The position numbers and the translations under genes are program-made. A model generated the notes under the pieces. That model had not been told where the DNA came from and made no database searches. It saw only the letters and a list, made by a program, of their open reading frames with translations. A stretch of 47,946 nt of DNA from a virus: positions 1 through 47,946 of IMG/VR virus record IMGVR_UViG_3300033047_000026, one strand, 5' to 3'. This document shows, piece by piece, positions 24,560-32,795 of the stretch (positions are counted from its first letter, which is position 1; the number at the start of each line of letters is the position of its first letter).

Positions 24560-25564
24560 TTAGCCAGAGAAGCCGCCCATAAGGTAACGGAACCATCTCG
24601 AACGACCGCCAGGTAATGTAAATTCTGGAGTAACAATAGCCTTTGTAAGGCCGACATATGGACCGAATTTCTTCTGTTCCAAAAGGGTTTTATGTTCGCC
24701 CTCAAAGTTCTTTTTGAGCGTCTCTAGATTCTGGAAAGCCTTCTGTGCAGCTTCTCCGCCACCAAAAACTTCTTGCGGTTGCTGGAATTGCAAACATAAA
24801 AGAAGTTCTCTCAAGGCGTCTTTGACGGCCCCATAAAGAATCAAAGGGATAAATCTATCAGGAAGAATCTCAATCGAATAACGCGTTGAAGGGGGGAAAA
24901 GGTTTAATATATGCAAAGCATTGCTCATAAACCGATCTATCTGCTGATCCGAGAACCAACGGAAGTTATAACTCGCAGTAACAGTATCGTATTCTGTAAG
25001 CTCCTGGTCAAAAATCAACTCCCCCTTAAAGTAGTTGACTATAACTCCACTACTTACAGGCCGTTGATTTAGGAATATTCTTGTGTAAGCATTTTGATTC
25101 CATCTAGGAAACGTAAACCTTACTGTTTTTTGATCATCACAAACCAAGCCTTGCTCATCGTACACTGGTATCGCTTGAGCGCACTGCAAATGCATATCAA
25201 CAGACGCTCTAAATCCCGAAAGCCTGTCGCTATAAAGAGAAGCACCTGAAATATTTCCATCTGCGACGACTACGACAGACTGATTAACCGTTGTTTCAAC
25301 ATCGTCAATCTCATAAGTCCATGCAACGGTATACTCTCCTGGATCCTGGTCAGTGCCGATTGTCCAATCAAAAACAAAAAAGCCGTTCACGACCTTCTCG
25401 GGAACGCCTGATGTTATACTAACGTCTAAAGAGTCAGTGATATCAATGGAAATTGTCGAGGGATCAACAGCGTCTCCTTGAAAGTTTGTAACCTTCAAAA
25501 AGAGAGTCGTGACCTCTCCCTGCTCAAAAGAGCCCCTATAATCTGCTACTGCTTGAATTGGCAT
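24560..25564 (-). CDS. Virion structural protein with Ig-like N-terminal domain (334 aa)
   Basis: Residues 1-100 form an Ig-like beta domain ('GEVTTLFLKVTNFQGDAVD ... PGEYTVAWTYEIDDVETT'), common in phage tail and fibre proteins. Residues 155-225 are beta-rich with 'TFPRWNQNAYTRIFLNQ'. The C-terminal third is helical ('LILYGAVKDALRELLLCLQF', 'AFQNLETLKKNFEGEHKTLLEQ') and ends with aromatic, basic residues (RSRWFRYLMGGFSG). A GAGGT ribosome binding site precedes ATG 25564. No exact function recognised; it belongs to the virion group by position and fold. Confidence 0.7.
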   Translation of the reverse strand: MPIQAVADYRGSFEQGEVTTLFLKVTNFQGDAVDPSTISIDITDSLDVSITSGVPEKVVNGFFVFDWTIGTDQDPGEYTVAWTYEIDDVETTVNQSVVVVADGNISGASLYSDRLSGFRASVDMHLQCAQAIPVYDEQGLVCDDQKTVRFTFPRWNQNAYTRIFLNQRPVSSGVIVNYFKGELIFDQELTEYDTVTASYNFRWFSDQQIDRFMSNALHILNLFPPSTRYSIEILPDRFIPLILYGAVKDALRELLLCLQFQQPQEVFGGGEAAQKAFQNLETLKKNFEGEHKTLLEQKKFGPYVGLTKAIVTPEFTLPGGRSRWFRYLMGGFSG

Positions 25565-25597
25565 GACTTCAAATACCTCAAAAGAAGAAAATTACCT

Positions 25598-26242
25598 CTA
25601 TGTAACTCGTATATCAGACTGACCGCCTGTCCCTCTATTAACCCTTGGAGTCTGAGTATTGGGTATAATACGAGGAGATGATGTTTGACTATTCTTAATA
25701 TCCTCAAGGGTTTTATTTATGATTTCCAGTCCTTCTTCTATAGACTGTCTAAGCTCATCTATTTCATCTGAATGATCTGGACACTCAAGTTCTATGTATG
25801 GATCAGGACATATTAAATCTTCCGTGAGAGACCTATCTGAATACTCCCAAATTTCCTGAGGAGTAGCTCCTCCTGAGCCGCTAGCTTCGCAACCGCAAAC
25901 ATCTACTTCTTTCTCTCCATCCCAATAAAAAGTAATAGTGCCTGCAAGGCGGTCAGTAGAACGGTCGAATCCGCTTCCTGTTGCCCGGAAAATTTCAACC
26001 ATATAAAATTGACCATTGACTGTCGCAGGGATATTAGACACATCAATTATATTGTATGTATAGAATCCCGGCCTTGCCGAAATTTCTTCTAAAACGATAA
26101 CAACATCTAACTCATTAGTCCCTGTAACCGTTACAAACTTGTCTGTTGTTGGATTAAATGCAACTAAACGATCTGTGGCACTATAAAGATTGGCGTAAAT
26201 AATAAGACCCGAATTGTCGCTATAATCTATATTTAGTGCCAT
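25598..26242 (-). CDS. Tail-associated protein with Ig-like N-terminal domain (214 aa)
   Basis: Residues 1-115 fit an Ig-like BppU-type fold: 'GLIIYANLYSATDRLVAFN', 'VVIVLEEISARPGFYTYNI', 'FYMVEIFRATGSG'. Then come a short Cys pair (VCGCEA), the phage motif 'ATPQEIWEYSDRSLTE', a Cys-containing acidic stretch and a coiled coil ('DEIDELRQSIEEGLEIINKTL', about residues 160-183). ATG 26242 is chosen because the domain starts there; a longer frame from 26371 would overlap the upstream gene by 95 bases. It sits between the LamG-like and 334-aa genes, so a tail or fibre linker role is likely (inference). Confidence 0.75.
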   Translation of the reverse strand: MALNIDYSDNSGLIIYANLYSATDRLVAFNPTTDKFVTVTGTNELDVVIVLEEISARPGFYTYNIIDVSNIPATVNGQFYMVEIFRATGSGFDRSTDRLAGTITFYWDGEKEVDVCGCEASGSGGATPQEIWEYSDRSLTEDLICPDPYIELECPDHSDEIDELRQSIEEGLEIINKTLEDIKNSQTSSPRIIPNTQTPRVNRGTGGQSDIRVT

Positions 26243-26276
26243 AATTCTTATTTCCGTTTGTTCTTTATAGTATATA

Positions 26277-27344
26277 TCATAATATATGAAATATCCTTCT
26301 AGCCGAAGGAGGTGATGTATTCGCCCAAGCCCCCCAAAACGTTGACTGACTATTGCCTTGCTGGTATTCAAGATTTATTGCATCAGTAGCAACAACAGCA
26401 TCAGCAATGAAAAACTCGCACATTTTTCCGTCGAACAGTTTACTAGCTGTTACACCGCCCCCCAAACTATGGATTGTGCTTGTTACTGCTATTTCAGTAA
26501 GACCAGCGACATTGACAGATGTCTCCAGAGATCCATCAACATATAAATTCATTTCAGGACCAGAACCAGCACCGGCATCGAATCTACAACAAACATGATA
26601 CCATGTACCCGTATTCGTGAGGCTTCCATTGGTGCCGTATTTTACGCCAGAATATTGACCACCGGTATCTGTTATGAGCAGAGCAAGCCTATCAGAAGAT
26701 CCATTTTCGTCACGCCACATACCCCAAGGCTGATTCGCTGCGTGTGTTCCTATCCAAAGAATACCGCTATCACCAGCAGTATCGACGTTTATCCACACCA
26801 TAAGAGTTGCTGCGGTCAGTCCGCTAAAAACTTTAGGAATATTTATCCAGTCATTCGAACCATCAAAATCAGTACCCGCACCAGTTTTTCCTATTGCAGC
26901 ACCAGCGACAATGCCTCCATTGAATAAAACCGCATCATTTGCATTTGAAGTTCTATCGGTTCCACCAGCATCGGGATAGTGAATTATAAAATCTGAACTA
27001 TAAGCATTATCTGAGCCATACGTTGCTGAAGCGACATTAGACGAGTTGGCTGCAAGCGGTGGGTATATTCTTATGGTTTGAGTACCGGAAGAAGCTAGTG
27101 TTCCCGACCATTTTACTCTCAACCAGCCGGTCTCTCCGATGTCATCAAAATCAATCCAGTCGGTGGCAAATTCTGTTTCATCGCTATCTTTAGCAGCCCT
27201 ACCTTTTGTTCCATCTGAAGTATCAACCACAGCCCACCACGCAGTTGTCATGCGAGATAAATCTATCAACAAACTAAAATCAGTAAGAGCCGAAGTTGGA
27301 TTTGTAGCAATTGCTGTGTCATATGTTGTAGCAGGTAGCGCCAT
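26277..27344 (-). CDS. LamG-like (concanavalin-fold) adhesin (355 aa)
   Basis: Residues 1-110 resemble the DUF2341-type beta domain ('LTDFSLLIDLSRM ... VKWSGTLASSGTQTIRIY'). Residues 155-335 are a LamG/concanavalin-like jelly roll, recognised by 'TDFDGSNDWINIP', 'ATLMVWINVDTAG', 'WYHVCCRFDAG', 'MNLYVDGSLETSV' and 'FDGKMCEFFIADAV'. Such folds bind glycans. There is no catalytic motif. The protein belongs to the fibre/adhesin cluster and probably helps recognise surface sugar. The last residues (SARRIFHIL) look unrelated to the fold. Confidence 0.85.
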   Translation of the reverse strand: MALPATTYDTAIATNPTSALTDFSLLIDLSRMTTAWWAVVDTSDGTKGRAAKDSDETEFATDWIDFDDIGETGWLRVKWSGTLASSGTQTIRIYPPLAANSSNVASATYGSDNAYSSDFIIHYPDAGGTDRTSNANDAVLFNGGIVAGAAIGKTGAGTDFDGSNDWINIPKVFSGLTAATLMVWINVDTAGDSGILWIGTHAANQPWGMWRDENGSSDRLALLITDTGGQYSGVKYGTNGSLTNTGTWYHVCCRFDAGAGSGPEMNLYVDGSLETSVNVAGLTEIAVTSTIHSLGGGVTASKLFDGKMCEFFIADAVVATDAINLEYQQGNSQSTFWGAWANTSPPSARRIFHIL

Positions 27345-27347
27345 ATA

Positions 27348-29372
27348 TTAATCTCTTGTATATTCTATTGTTATATTGATTTCATCTGCCGTTCCGCTTA
27401 CTGCTGAAGTTTCTATCCAAATCCACGAGCCAGCAGGAACTACAGAATTGTCAAAAGAAACGTCCTCATCGCCAAGTTGCCTACTGGTTGTGATGGTTCC
27501 ACCAGTAATAATCTCGGTGCCCGTAACATTCCTATCAGAATCATAACGCATTGTCCATGTTACTGATGGTGTTGATGTTCCCCGAAGAACTGAATTTATT
27601 TGCGTAATAGTTATAGAATCATCAGTATAGAACAATGTTATATCTTCAGAAGAAGTGGGATTCTCGACTCCTATAGCTTTAATAAATGGGCCGTTTCCAT
27701 ATTCCCAAGTCATGACTCCGGTGCCATCTGCGGTCAAAACCTGGCCATCTAGCCCAAAGGAATCCGGTAAGATAAGATCAACTGAACCACTACTGCCGTC
27801 CACAGGAAAATCCGGAGATCTAAGAGATACATATGAATCATTCAGAGTATTCCATAGTTGAATTGAATTTCCAAGACGAATACGGAAAGTTCCACGAACT
27901 ACCTCAACAGTCTTGTTTGAGTACACGGAAAGAGCAGGTTGAGGAAAACCCTCATTAATACCATTTGATGTAGCGAGTATCCACTTACCAGGTAATGCTC
28001 CACCAGTTGCATCAACTAAGGCAGGCCCGTCTTTGTCATAAAAAGCACCTAGAATGCACGAATTTAAATAAGAGCTACCATTATGACCTCCTGCTTGAAA
28101 ATATCCGTAAGACTGAGCTTGGCCGGTATCATCAGAATCTTTATAAACAGCAAAGGCTCCTGGCGCATCTGCTACAGCAACAGGAGAATCCAATGTTCCA
28201 CTAACGCCATAGGATTGCCAAATAATAAACCCTCCAGCTAATTCCTGGAAGATTGCGCTTCCGCTTAGGTTTGTACCTGTAAATGAAATACCTGAAATAG
28301 TTTTATTAGAACCAGCAATCAATTGTCCACCACCTGATGTGCCTGGTTCTCCTGAGTATAAATAGCCTTCGCTCGTGTCTCTGCCGTGATCTGTTAGAGT
28401 CCCTTCCAGTTCGTTTATAACAACCAAAGGGTAATTGTTATTTCTTCCTACATAAGGTGAATGAATTCTACCTTCTACAATTGAGCTAGTAGCTCGCCAG
28501 GCATTCAAAGAGCCAGCCTCGAATATAAGAAAATCTCCGTCGTCAGCATTGTCAACCTCTACATCCAAAAGCTCATCAAGAACGGTTGCGCCACCATCTG
28601 CTGGCGTTGACCAAATAAGTTGTCCTGTTCCTGAATTATCAAGCTCAAGATATTGGCCGCTTGAGCCAACAGCATCAGGCAGTATGTAAGTTATAGTGGC
28701 CGTAGCGCCTGAGGCGGTAATACCAATATAGTCTCCATCTGTCCAACCAGTTGAATTCCAAAGCCTAAGTTCATTAGACGCAGCCAAGTTAAGATTACCG
28801 TCTGAGGCAAGGATCATATTCAAAACTTGAGAACCGCTAGGACGAGTATAGAACCAAAGCTCTGTTGCAGTTCCGATACCAGGAGTTGCAAAGGAAGACA
28901 CGCCTGCCCCTGCAATAGAAGCGGCTCGGGTGCCTGTGGAATCAAATTGAAATTGAATAGTAGGAGAATTGGTTGTTGTTGTTGTTTCAATATTTACTTG
29001 AGGCTGACCAGCAGTATTGCTGAACAAATGCAATGCGACATCAGGAGACGCAGTATTTATTCCAAGCCTATTATTTGTTGAATCCCATACGAAATCAGTA
29101 TCTCCATCATGTTGAAGATTTCCATCAGACCCTACGAACATAATATCGCCAGTAGTAGCGCCGCTCGACATTGTAGCTACTTGCAACCATCCGGTATCAC
29201 CTGTTCCTGCATTTTTGATGTATAAAGAATCACCAGCATCAGTTGCATCACTTCTTAGATATAAAGATGCAACGTCAGCAGTTTGACTGCTCTCAGGCAA
29301 ACCAGTACCATAGGCAACCAAGAGGTTGTCTGTGCCAAGTACTATATCTGTAAAGAATCTCTTTTCCGCCAT
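27348..29372 (-). CDS. Tail fibre / adhesin protein (674 aa)
   Basis: Beta-rich Ser/Thr/Gly protein with the N-terminal pattern 'TDIVLGTDNLLVAYGTG ... SLYLRSDATDAGDSLYIKN', which describes a fibre head-binding region. Residues 85-120 ('LGINTASPDVALHLFSN') match the loop typical of fibre shafts next to a chaperone-type domain. Repeated 'LRLWNSTGWTDGDYIGI' and 'IQLWNTLNDSYVSLRSP' units alternate with 'YILPDAVGSSGQYLELDN' and 'LILPDSFGLDGQVLTAD' units (about residues 205-255 and 490-545). The last 100 residues form a separate beta domain ('DITLFYTDDSITITQINSVL'). It follows the 819-aa fibre with no gap. Confidence 0.75.
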   Translation of the reverse strand: MAEKRFFTDIVLGTDNLLVAYGTGLPESSQTADVASLYLRSDATDAGDSLYIKNAGTGDTGWLQVATMSSGATTGDIMFVGSDGNLQHDGDTDFVWDSTNNRLGINTASPDVALHLFSNTAGQPQVNIETTTTTNSPTIQFQFDSTGTRAASIAGAGVSSFATPGIGTATELWFYTRPSGSQVLNMILASDGNLNLAASNELRLWNSTGWTDGDYIGITASGATATITYILPDAVGSSGQYLELDNSGTGQLIWSTPADGGATVLDELLDVEVDNADDGDFLIFEAGSLNAWRATSSIVEGRIHSPYVGRNNNYPLVVINELEGTLTDHGRDTSEGYLYSGEPGTSGGGQLIAGSNKTISGISFTGTNLSGSAIFQELAGGFIIWQSYGVSGTLDSPVAVADAPGAFAVYKDSDDTGQAQSYGYFQAGGHNGSSYLNSCILGAFYDKDGPALVDATGGALPGKWILATSNGINEGFPQPALSVYSNKTVEVVRGTFRIRLGNSIQLWNTLNDSYVSLRSPDFPVDGSSGSVDLILPDSFGLDGQVLTADGTGVMTWEYGNGPFIKAIGVENPTSSEDITLFYTDDSITITQINSVLRGTSTPSVTWTMRYDSDRNVTGTEIITGGTITTSRQLGDEDVSFDNSVVPAGSWIWIETSAVSGTADEINITIEYTRD

Positions 29373-29373
29373 A

Positions 29374-31833
29374 TTATCCCACTACAATGATTCGGTAACT
29401 ATCGCTGCCACTAGGCGCAACGTTGAATTCCAGAGTTACTCTCGTCGTATTAATAATATCGACATCTACCTCAACTTGCTTTCCAGTTGTTGAATCAAAA
29501 ATTTGAACCATAACATACAGCGTTCCCATGTTGTGATCTATATTGAAGGTGGTTGCAGCGTCGTCGCCCGTAATCTCTTCTGCATGCTTTCTTGCAACGA
29601 GATGCGATGTGGAACCATTATCTACGAACCATTCATTTACTATTTCGCTAAATCTAAGATAAGCATTATCGCCAGAGCCGTCGTTCCCTCTTTCAACTTC
29701 AATACCTGCATCTTGTACAATGCCCATTGAGTTGACAATAATGAAGTTATCCTCGACGATAAGGTTGGTGGTATTTATGGTTGTCGTTGACCCGCTTACT
29801 AGTAAGTCTCCCGCAATAGATACGCCACCTAAGAAGGAGGCTGTAACCGAGGGTCCGTCAAACGTAGCAACAATTGTTCCTCCGCCTGATATGGAAACCG
29901 CATCAGCACCAAACCTATACATGCCTGTATCTGTATCTGAAACAAAACTAAAACTAGGACTACCAGCAGAGCCATTTGCTGCTAATATCGTATCTCCTGC
30001 TGAGTAATATGTACCGAAGCCAGAAATATCTGATTCTGTTATGACCGCCCAGCTAGGGTCGTCCGCTCCGGCCTTCAAGAATGTACCATCTGCGCCCAAG
30101 GCCAAAGGAACTGCATCGCTTGAACTATCCTCAACAAGAATATCTCCTCTTGCTGAAAGTCCTGCTAAGTTATTTATAGCTGACTGAGCAGTAGAAGCTC
30201 CGGTGCCGCCATGTAGTATAGCAACATCAGTTGCTTCCCAAACGCCTGTGGCTATAGTTCCTAAAATCGTTATCTGACCCTGAAAGCTAGTAAACGTCAT
30301 ATTCTTATTAGTAGCTGTTGCCGTCATGTCCCAGAATGGGATTAAATCAACGCCAGCTATAGTTGCTGTATCAAGATTGCTGATATCTAAAGAAACAGAA
30401 TCGGCAGCAACAGTAATTCCTGTATTCGCTCCTGCAATAACGTCTACAGTATTAGAAGAAGATGTAAGTCCTGCTCCTGCTGTACTAAAGTATGTACCGA
30501 AGCCAGAAATATCTGATTCTGTTATGGTTGACCAGCTAGGGTCTGTCCCATCGGTCTTTAGGTATTCACCAACACCACCGATTGCTAGCGGAATGGCATT
30601 AGTAGCATCTCGTGTAAGAATATCGCCTTGAGCCGACAGCCCTGATAAGTTATTTATTGCAATCTGGGCAGTAGAAGCTCCGGTACCACCATGTAGTATA
30701 GCAACATCAGTTGCTTCCCAAACGCCTGTGGCTATAGTTCCTAAAATCGTTATTTCCGCTTGGAAATCTGCAAATGTCATATTCTTATTAGTAGCTGTTG
30801 CTGTCATATCCCAGAATGGGATTAGATCAACGCCAGCTATGGTTTCTGTGTCAAGATTGCTTATATCTAAAGTTATGTTATCAGCATTGACCGTTATGCC
30901 GGTATTGGCTCCTGCAATAACGTCTACAGTATTAGAAGAAGATGTAAGTCCTGCTCCTGCTGTACTAAAGTATGTACCGAAGCCAGAAATATCTGATTCT
31001 GTTATGGTTGACCAGTCGGTCGCTGATCCACCGTTATTTTTTAGATATTCACCAGAGGAACCGGAATCGCCTGGAAAAGTAAAACTATAGGAAGACGTGA
31101 TACTAGCGGCAGACATAAGTGCTACATAGTCTACATTGCCAGAATTATATAGTCTTAAATCATTGCCAGTCTTTATTTGCAAAGAAGTATCCATAGATAC
31201 AAAATCTAAATCTGATGTAAAGTAGCTTCTATAACTTCCGGAATCATTATCAAGATAGAACAGGTCGGATGCACCATCTGTCTGCGTAGCAAAAATAACC
31301 TGAGTTCCGCCGCCTGTCGCTCCGCTAAGAATAGTAAGGCCTGTTTGACCAGCGGTCGCCTGTATTGTATTTCGAGTTGGACTTAGTGGAGTTAGTATTA
31401 TTGCCAAGCTCAAGTCAGCGCCAAGAGTGTTTGAGTCAACAGCCTGCCATGCGTCGATGGAACCTCCTTGATACACGAGGACTTGGCTATCGGTGGGGGC
31501 ATCAGCATCTATATCAAAGCCTACAAGCTGATTCGCATTGATGATACCACTACCAGAGAAGGTAAGAAACGCGCCCGTTCCAACTGTCATAGTTGCAGAC
31601 GTGTTGGCAGAAGTCGTTATGCCTGAAAAAGGAACGTTAGACGCTGCTCCCGAAGACATTGATATCCAGACAGATCCATTCCAAAAGAATGGAATATTAG
31701 AACCTGTATCATAGTAAAGCTGACCTTCAACCTCAGAACCACTGCTAGGCGCAGTTCCAAGAGTATGCAGAACGGCAAACTCTAGCTGGTTCTGATTGAG
31801 GTCAATATCTACAAAAAATGGTCTGGTTCCCAT
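29374..31833 (-). CDS. Large tail fibre protein with near-identical 160-residue repeats (819 aa)
   Basis: Starts with 'FFVDIDLNQNQLEFAVL' and 'EGQLYYDTGSNIPFFWNGSVW', an N-terminal attachment/trimerisation pattern seen in many phage fibres. Residues about 286-610 hold two almost identical repeats of 160 and 161 residues, each containing 'ESDISGFGTY', 'DLIPFWDMTATATNKN' and the collagen-like fibre motif 'HGGTGASTAQ'; a third copy begins the same way upstream. The C-terminus ('FNIDHNMGTLYVMVQIFDST ... YRIIVV') is the same beta domain that ends the 317-aa fibre. The repeats lengthen the shaft and the tip probably binds a receptor. Recombination between copies could change shaft length. Confidence 0.85.
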   Translation of the reverse strand: MGTRPFFVDIDLNQNQLEFAVLHTLGTAPSSGSEVEGQLYYDTGSNIPFFWNGSVWISMSSGAASNVPFSGITTSANTSATMTVGTGAFLTFSGSGIINANQLVGFDIDADAPTDSQVLVYQGGSIDAWQAVDSNTLGADLSLAIILTPLSPTRNTIQATAGQTGLTILSGATGGGTQVIFATQTDGASDLFYLDNDSGSYRSYFTSDLDFVSMDTSLQIKTGNDLRLYNSGNVDYVALMSAASITSSYSFTFPGDSGSSGEYLKNNGGSATDWSTITESDISGFGTYFSTAGAGLTSSSNTVDVIAGANTGITVNADNITLDISNLDTETIAGVDLIPFWDMTATATNKNMTFADFQAEITILGTIATGVWEATDVAILHGGTGASTAQIAINNLSGLSAQGDILTRDATNAIPLAIGGVGEYLKTDGTDPSWSTITESDISGFGTYFSTAGAGLTSSSNTVDVIAGANTGITVAADSVSLDISNLDTATIAGVDLIPFWDMTATATNKNMTFTSFQGQITILGTIATGVWEATDVAILHGGTGASTAQSAINNLAGLSARGDILVEDSSSDAVPLALGADGTFLKAGADDPSWAVITESDISGFGTYYSAGDTILAANGSAGSPSFSFVSDTDTGMYRFGADAVSISGGGTIVATFDGPSVTASFLGGVSIAGDLLVSGSTTTINTTNLIVEDNFIIVNSMGIVQDAGIEVERGNDGSGDNAYLRFSEIVNEWFVDNGSTSHLVARKHAEEITGDDAATTFNIDHNMGTLYVMVQIFDSTTGKQVEVDVDIINTTRVTLEFNVAPSGSDSYRIIVVG
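30011..31030. repeat. Direct repeats of 480-483 bases inside the fibre gene
   Basis: The string GTACCGAAGCCAGAAATATC occurs at 30011, 30494 and 30974, giving spacings of 483 and 480 bases (161 and 160 codons). Sequence between the copies is largely the same, with scattered changes. The repeats keep the reading frame. Confidence 0.9.
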
Positions 31834-31840
31834 GTCTATC

Positions 31841-32794
31841 TCACGTTAAATAAGCTGTTCCACTTTGAGCAGGCGAAAACGTTAGAACCACACGGTTCAG
31901 CGTTGCGTACTGCACTTCTGATTCTACTTTCAAACCAGAACCATTCAAAGATGTTACATTGGGGTATCTGTTCAAGTTATGGTCAATTGTCCACGTTGCA
32001 GCGGGGCTCCCTTGAGTGAATGTATAAGAAGAATTAAGAGTTTTCCAACTAGATTGATCTGTAACAAACAAAGCGCTTGAAGTATGGCCGCTTGAAGCTA
32101 CATAGATACCATTGGAAAAATCAGAGTCTCCTGGTATACTAGATTGGTCATAATATACAAAATCTCCTTGGCTATATGTCGTAAAAGGCTGCCAAAGAGC
32201 CATGCCACCGACCTGCGAAGAAGACACCTGATGAGGATTGTCCGTATTGCTTATATGATCCTGAACCGTTTGGCCTGTATAAGCATAGATTCGCATAGTT
32301 CCAGTTGAAGCAAGACTGAGGCTATCTTCAGATGTTACTAGGCATGCGAAATAATCAAAAAACCAATCGCTTGCATCTAATAGGGGAACCTCTATTCCGT
32401 TGTCAAAAAGTCGTACCTGATACCCTCCTGAGTCATCAGATTCTACAGGAATCGTATTATAAAAGAATGGAACAGCAAATGTATAGTCCCCAATATAGTC
32501 GCCTGCCGCTCCTGCTCCAAACTCTCCATTATATCCTGACGGGAATTTACATCTGTAGCTCTTGCCATTAGAAGTAGCATCAAGCTCCAATTCAGCCTCA
32601 ATATACTCAACAACAGAAGTATGGGTTGCTGAAACGGGATCGGAAGAAATAGTGTCTCCTATTATCTGATTTGCAGCAATAGACACCTGAGACGAAAGGG
32701 CCTCGTTGTTGATGCCTTTCGTATTCGTAGTATGAGCTTTAGCTAAAAGCTTTTTGAGAGAAATATTGCGTTCTGTTGTTGATTCAAAAGCCAT
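31841..32794 (-). CDS. Tail fibre protein with shared C-terminal domain (317 aa)
   Basis: Contains the fibre motif 'HISNTDNPHQV' near residue 185, a repeat unit known from long tail fibres, followed by a carbohydrate-binding-like segment ('LWQPFTTYSQGDFVYYDQS'). The last 50 residues ('TWTIDHNLNRYPNVTSLNG ... VVLTFSPAQSGTAYL') form a compact beta domain that also ends the 819-aa fibre. The N-terminal 60 residues are helical and may attach to the tail or trimerise. Start 32794 lies 1 base after the previous stop. Confidence 0.8.
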   Translation of the reverse strand: MAFESTTERNISLKKLLAKAHTTNTKGINNEALSSQVSIAANQIIGDTISSDPVSATHTSVVEYIEAELELDATSNGKSYRCKFPSGYNGEFGAGAAGDYIGDYTFAVPFFYNTIPVESDDSGGYQVRLFDNGIEVPLLDASDWFFDYFACLVTSEDSLSLASTGTMRIYAYTGQTVQDHISNTDNPHQVSSSQVGGMALWQPFTTYSQGDFVYYDQSSIPGDSDFSNGIYVASSGHTSSALFVTDQSSWKTLNSSYTFTQGSPAATWTIDHNLNRYPNVTSLNGSGLKVESEVQYATLNRVVLTFSPAQSGTAYLT

Positions 32795-32795
32795 A

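Noticed and set aside
24544-24705. Long N-terminal extension of the 190-aa protein
   Set aside because: It would overlap the upstream structural gene by about 145 bases. The internal ATG gives the MNWY start and a normal gap.
30011-31030. A CRISPR-like array
   Set aside because: Repeats are 480-483 bases long, in frame and code for a fibre shaft; there are no spacers and no cas genes.
30326-31090. Plus-strand open frames of about 100-120 codons in the fibre region
   Set aside because: They are antisense to the repeated fibre sequence, repeat with it and have no ribosome binding site.
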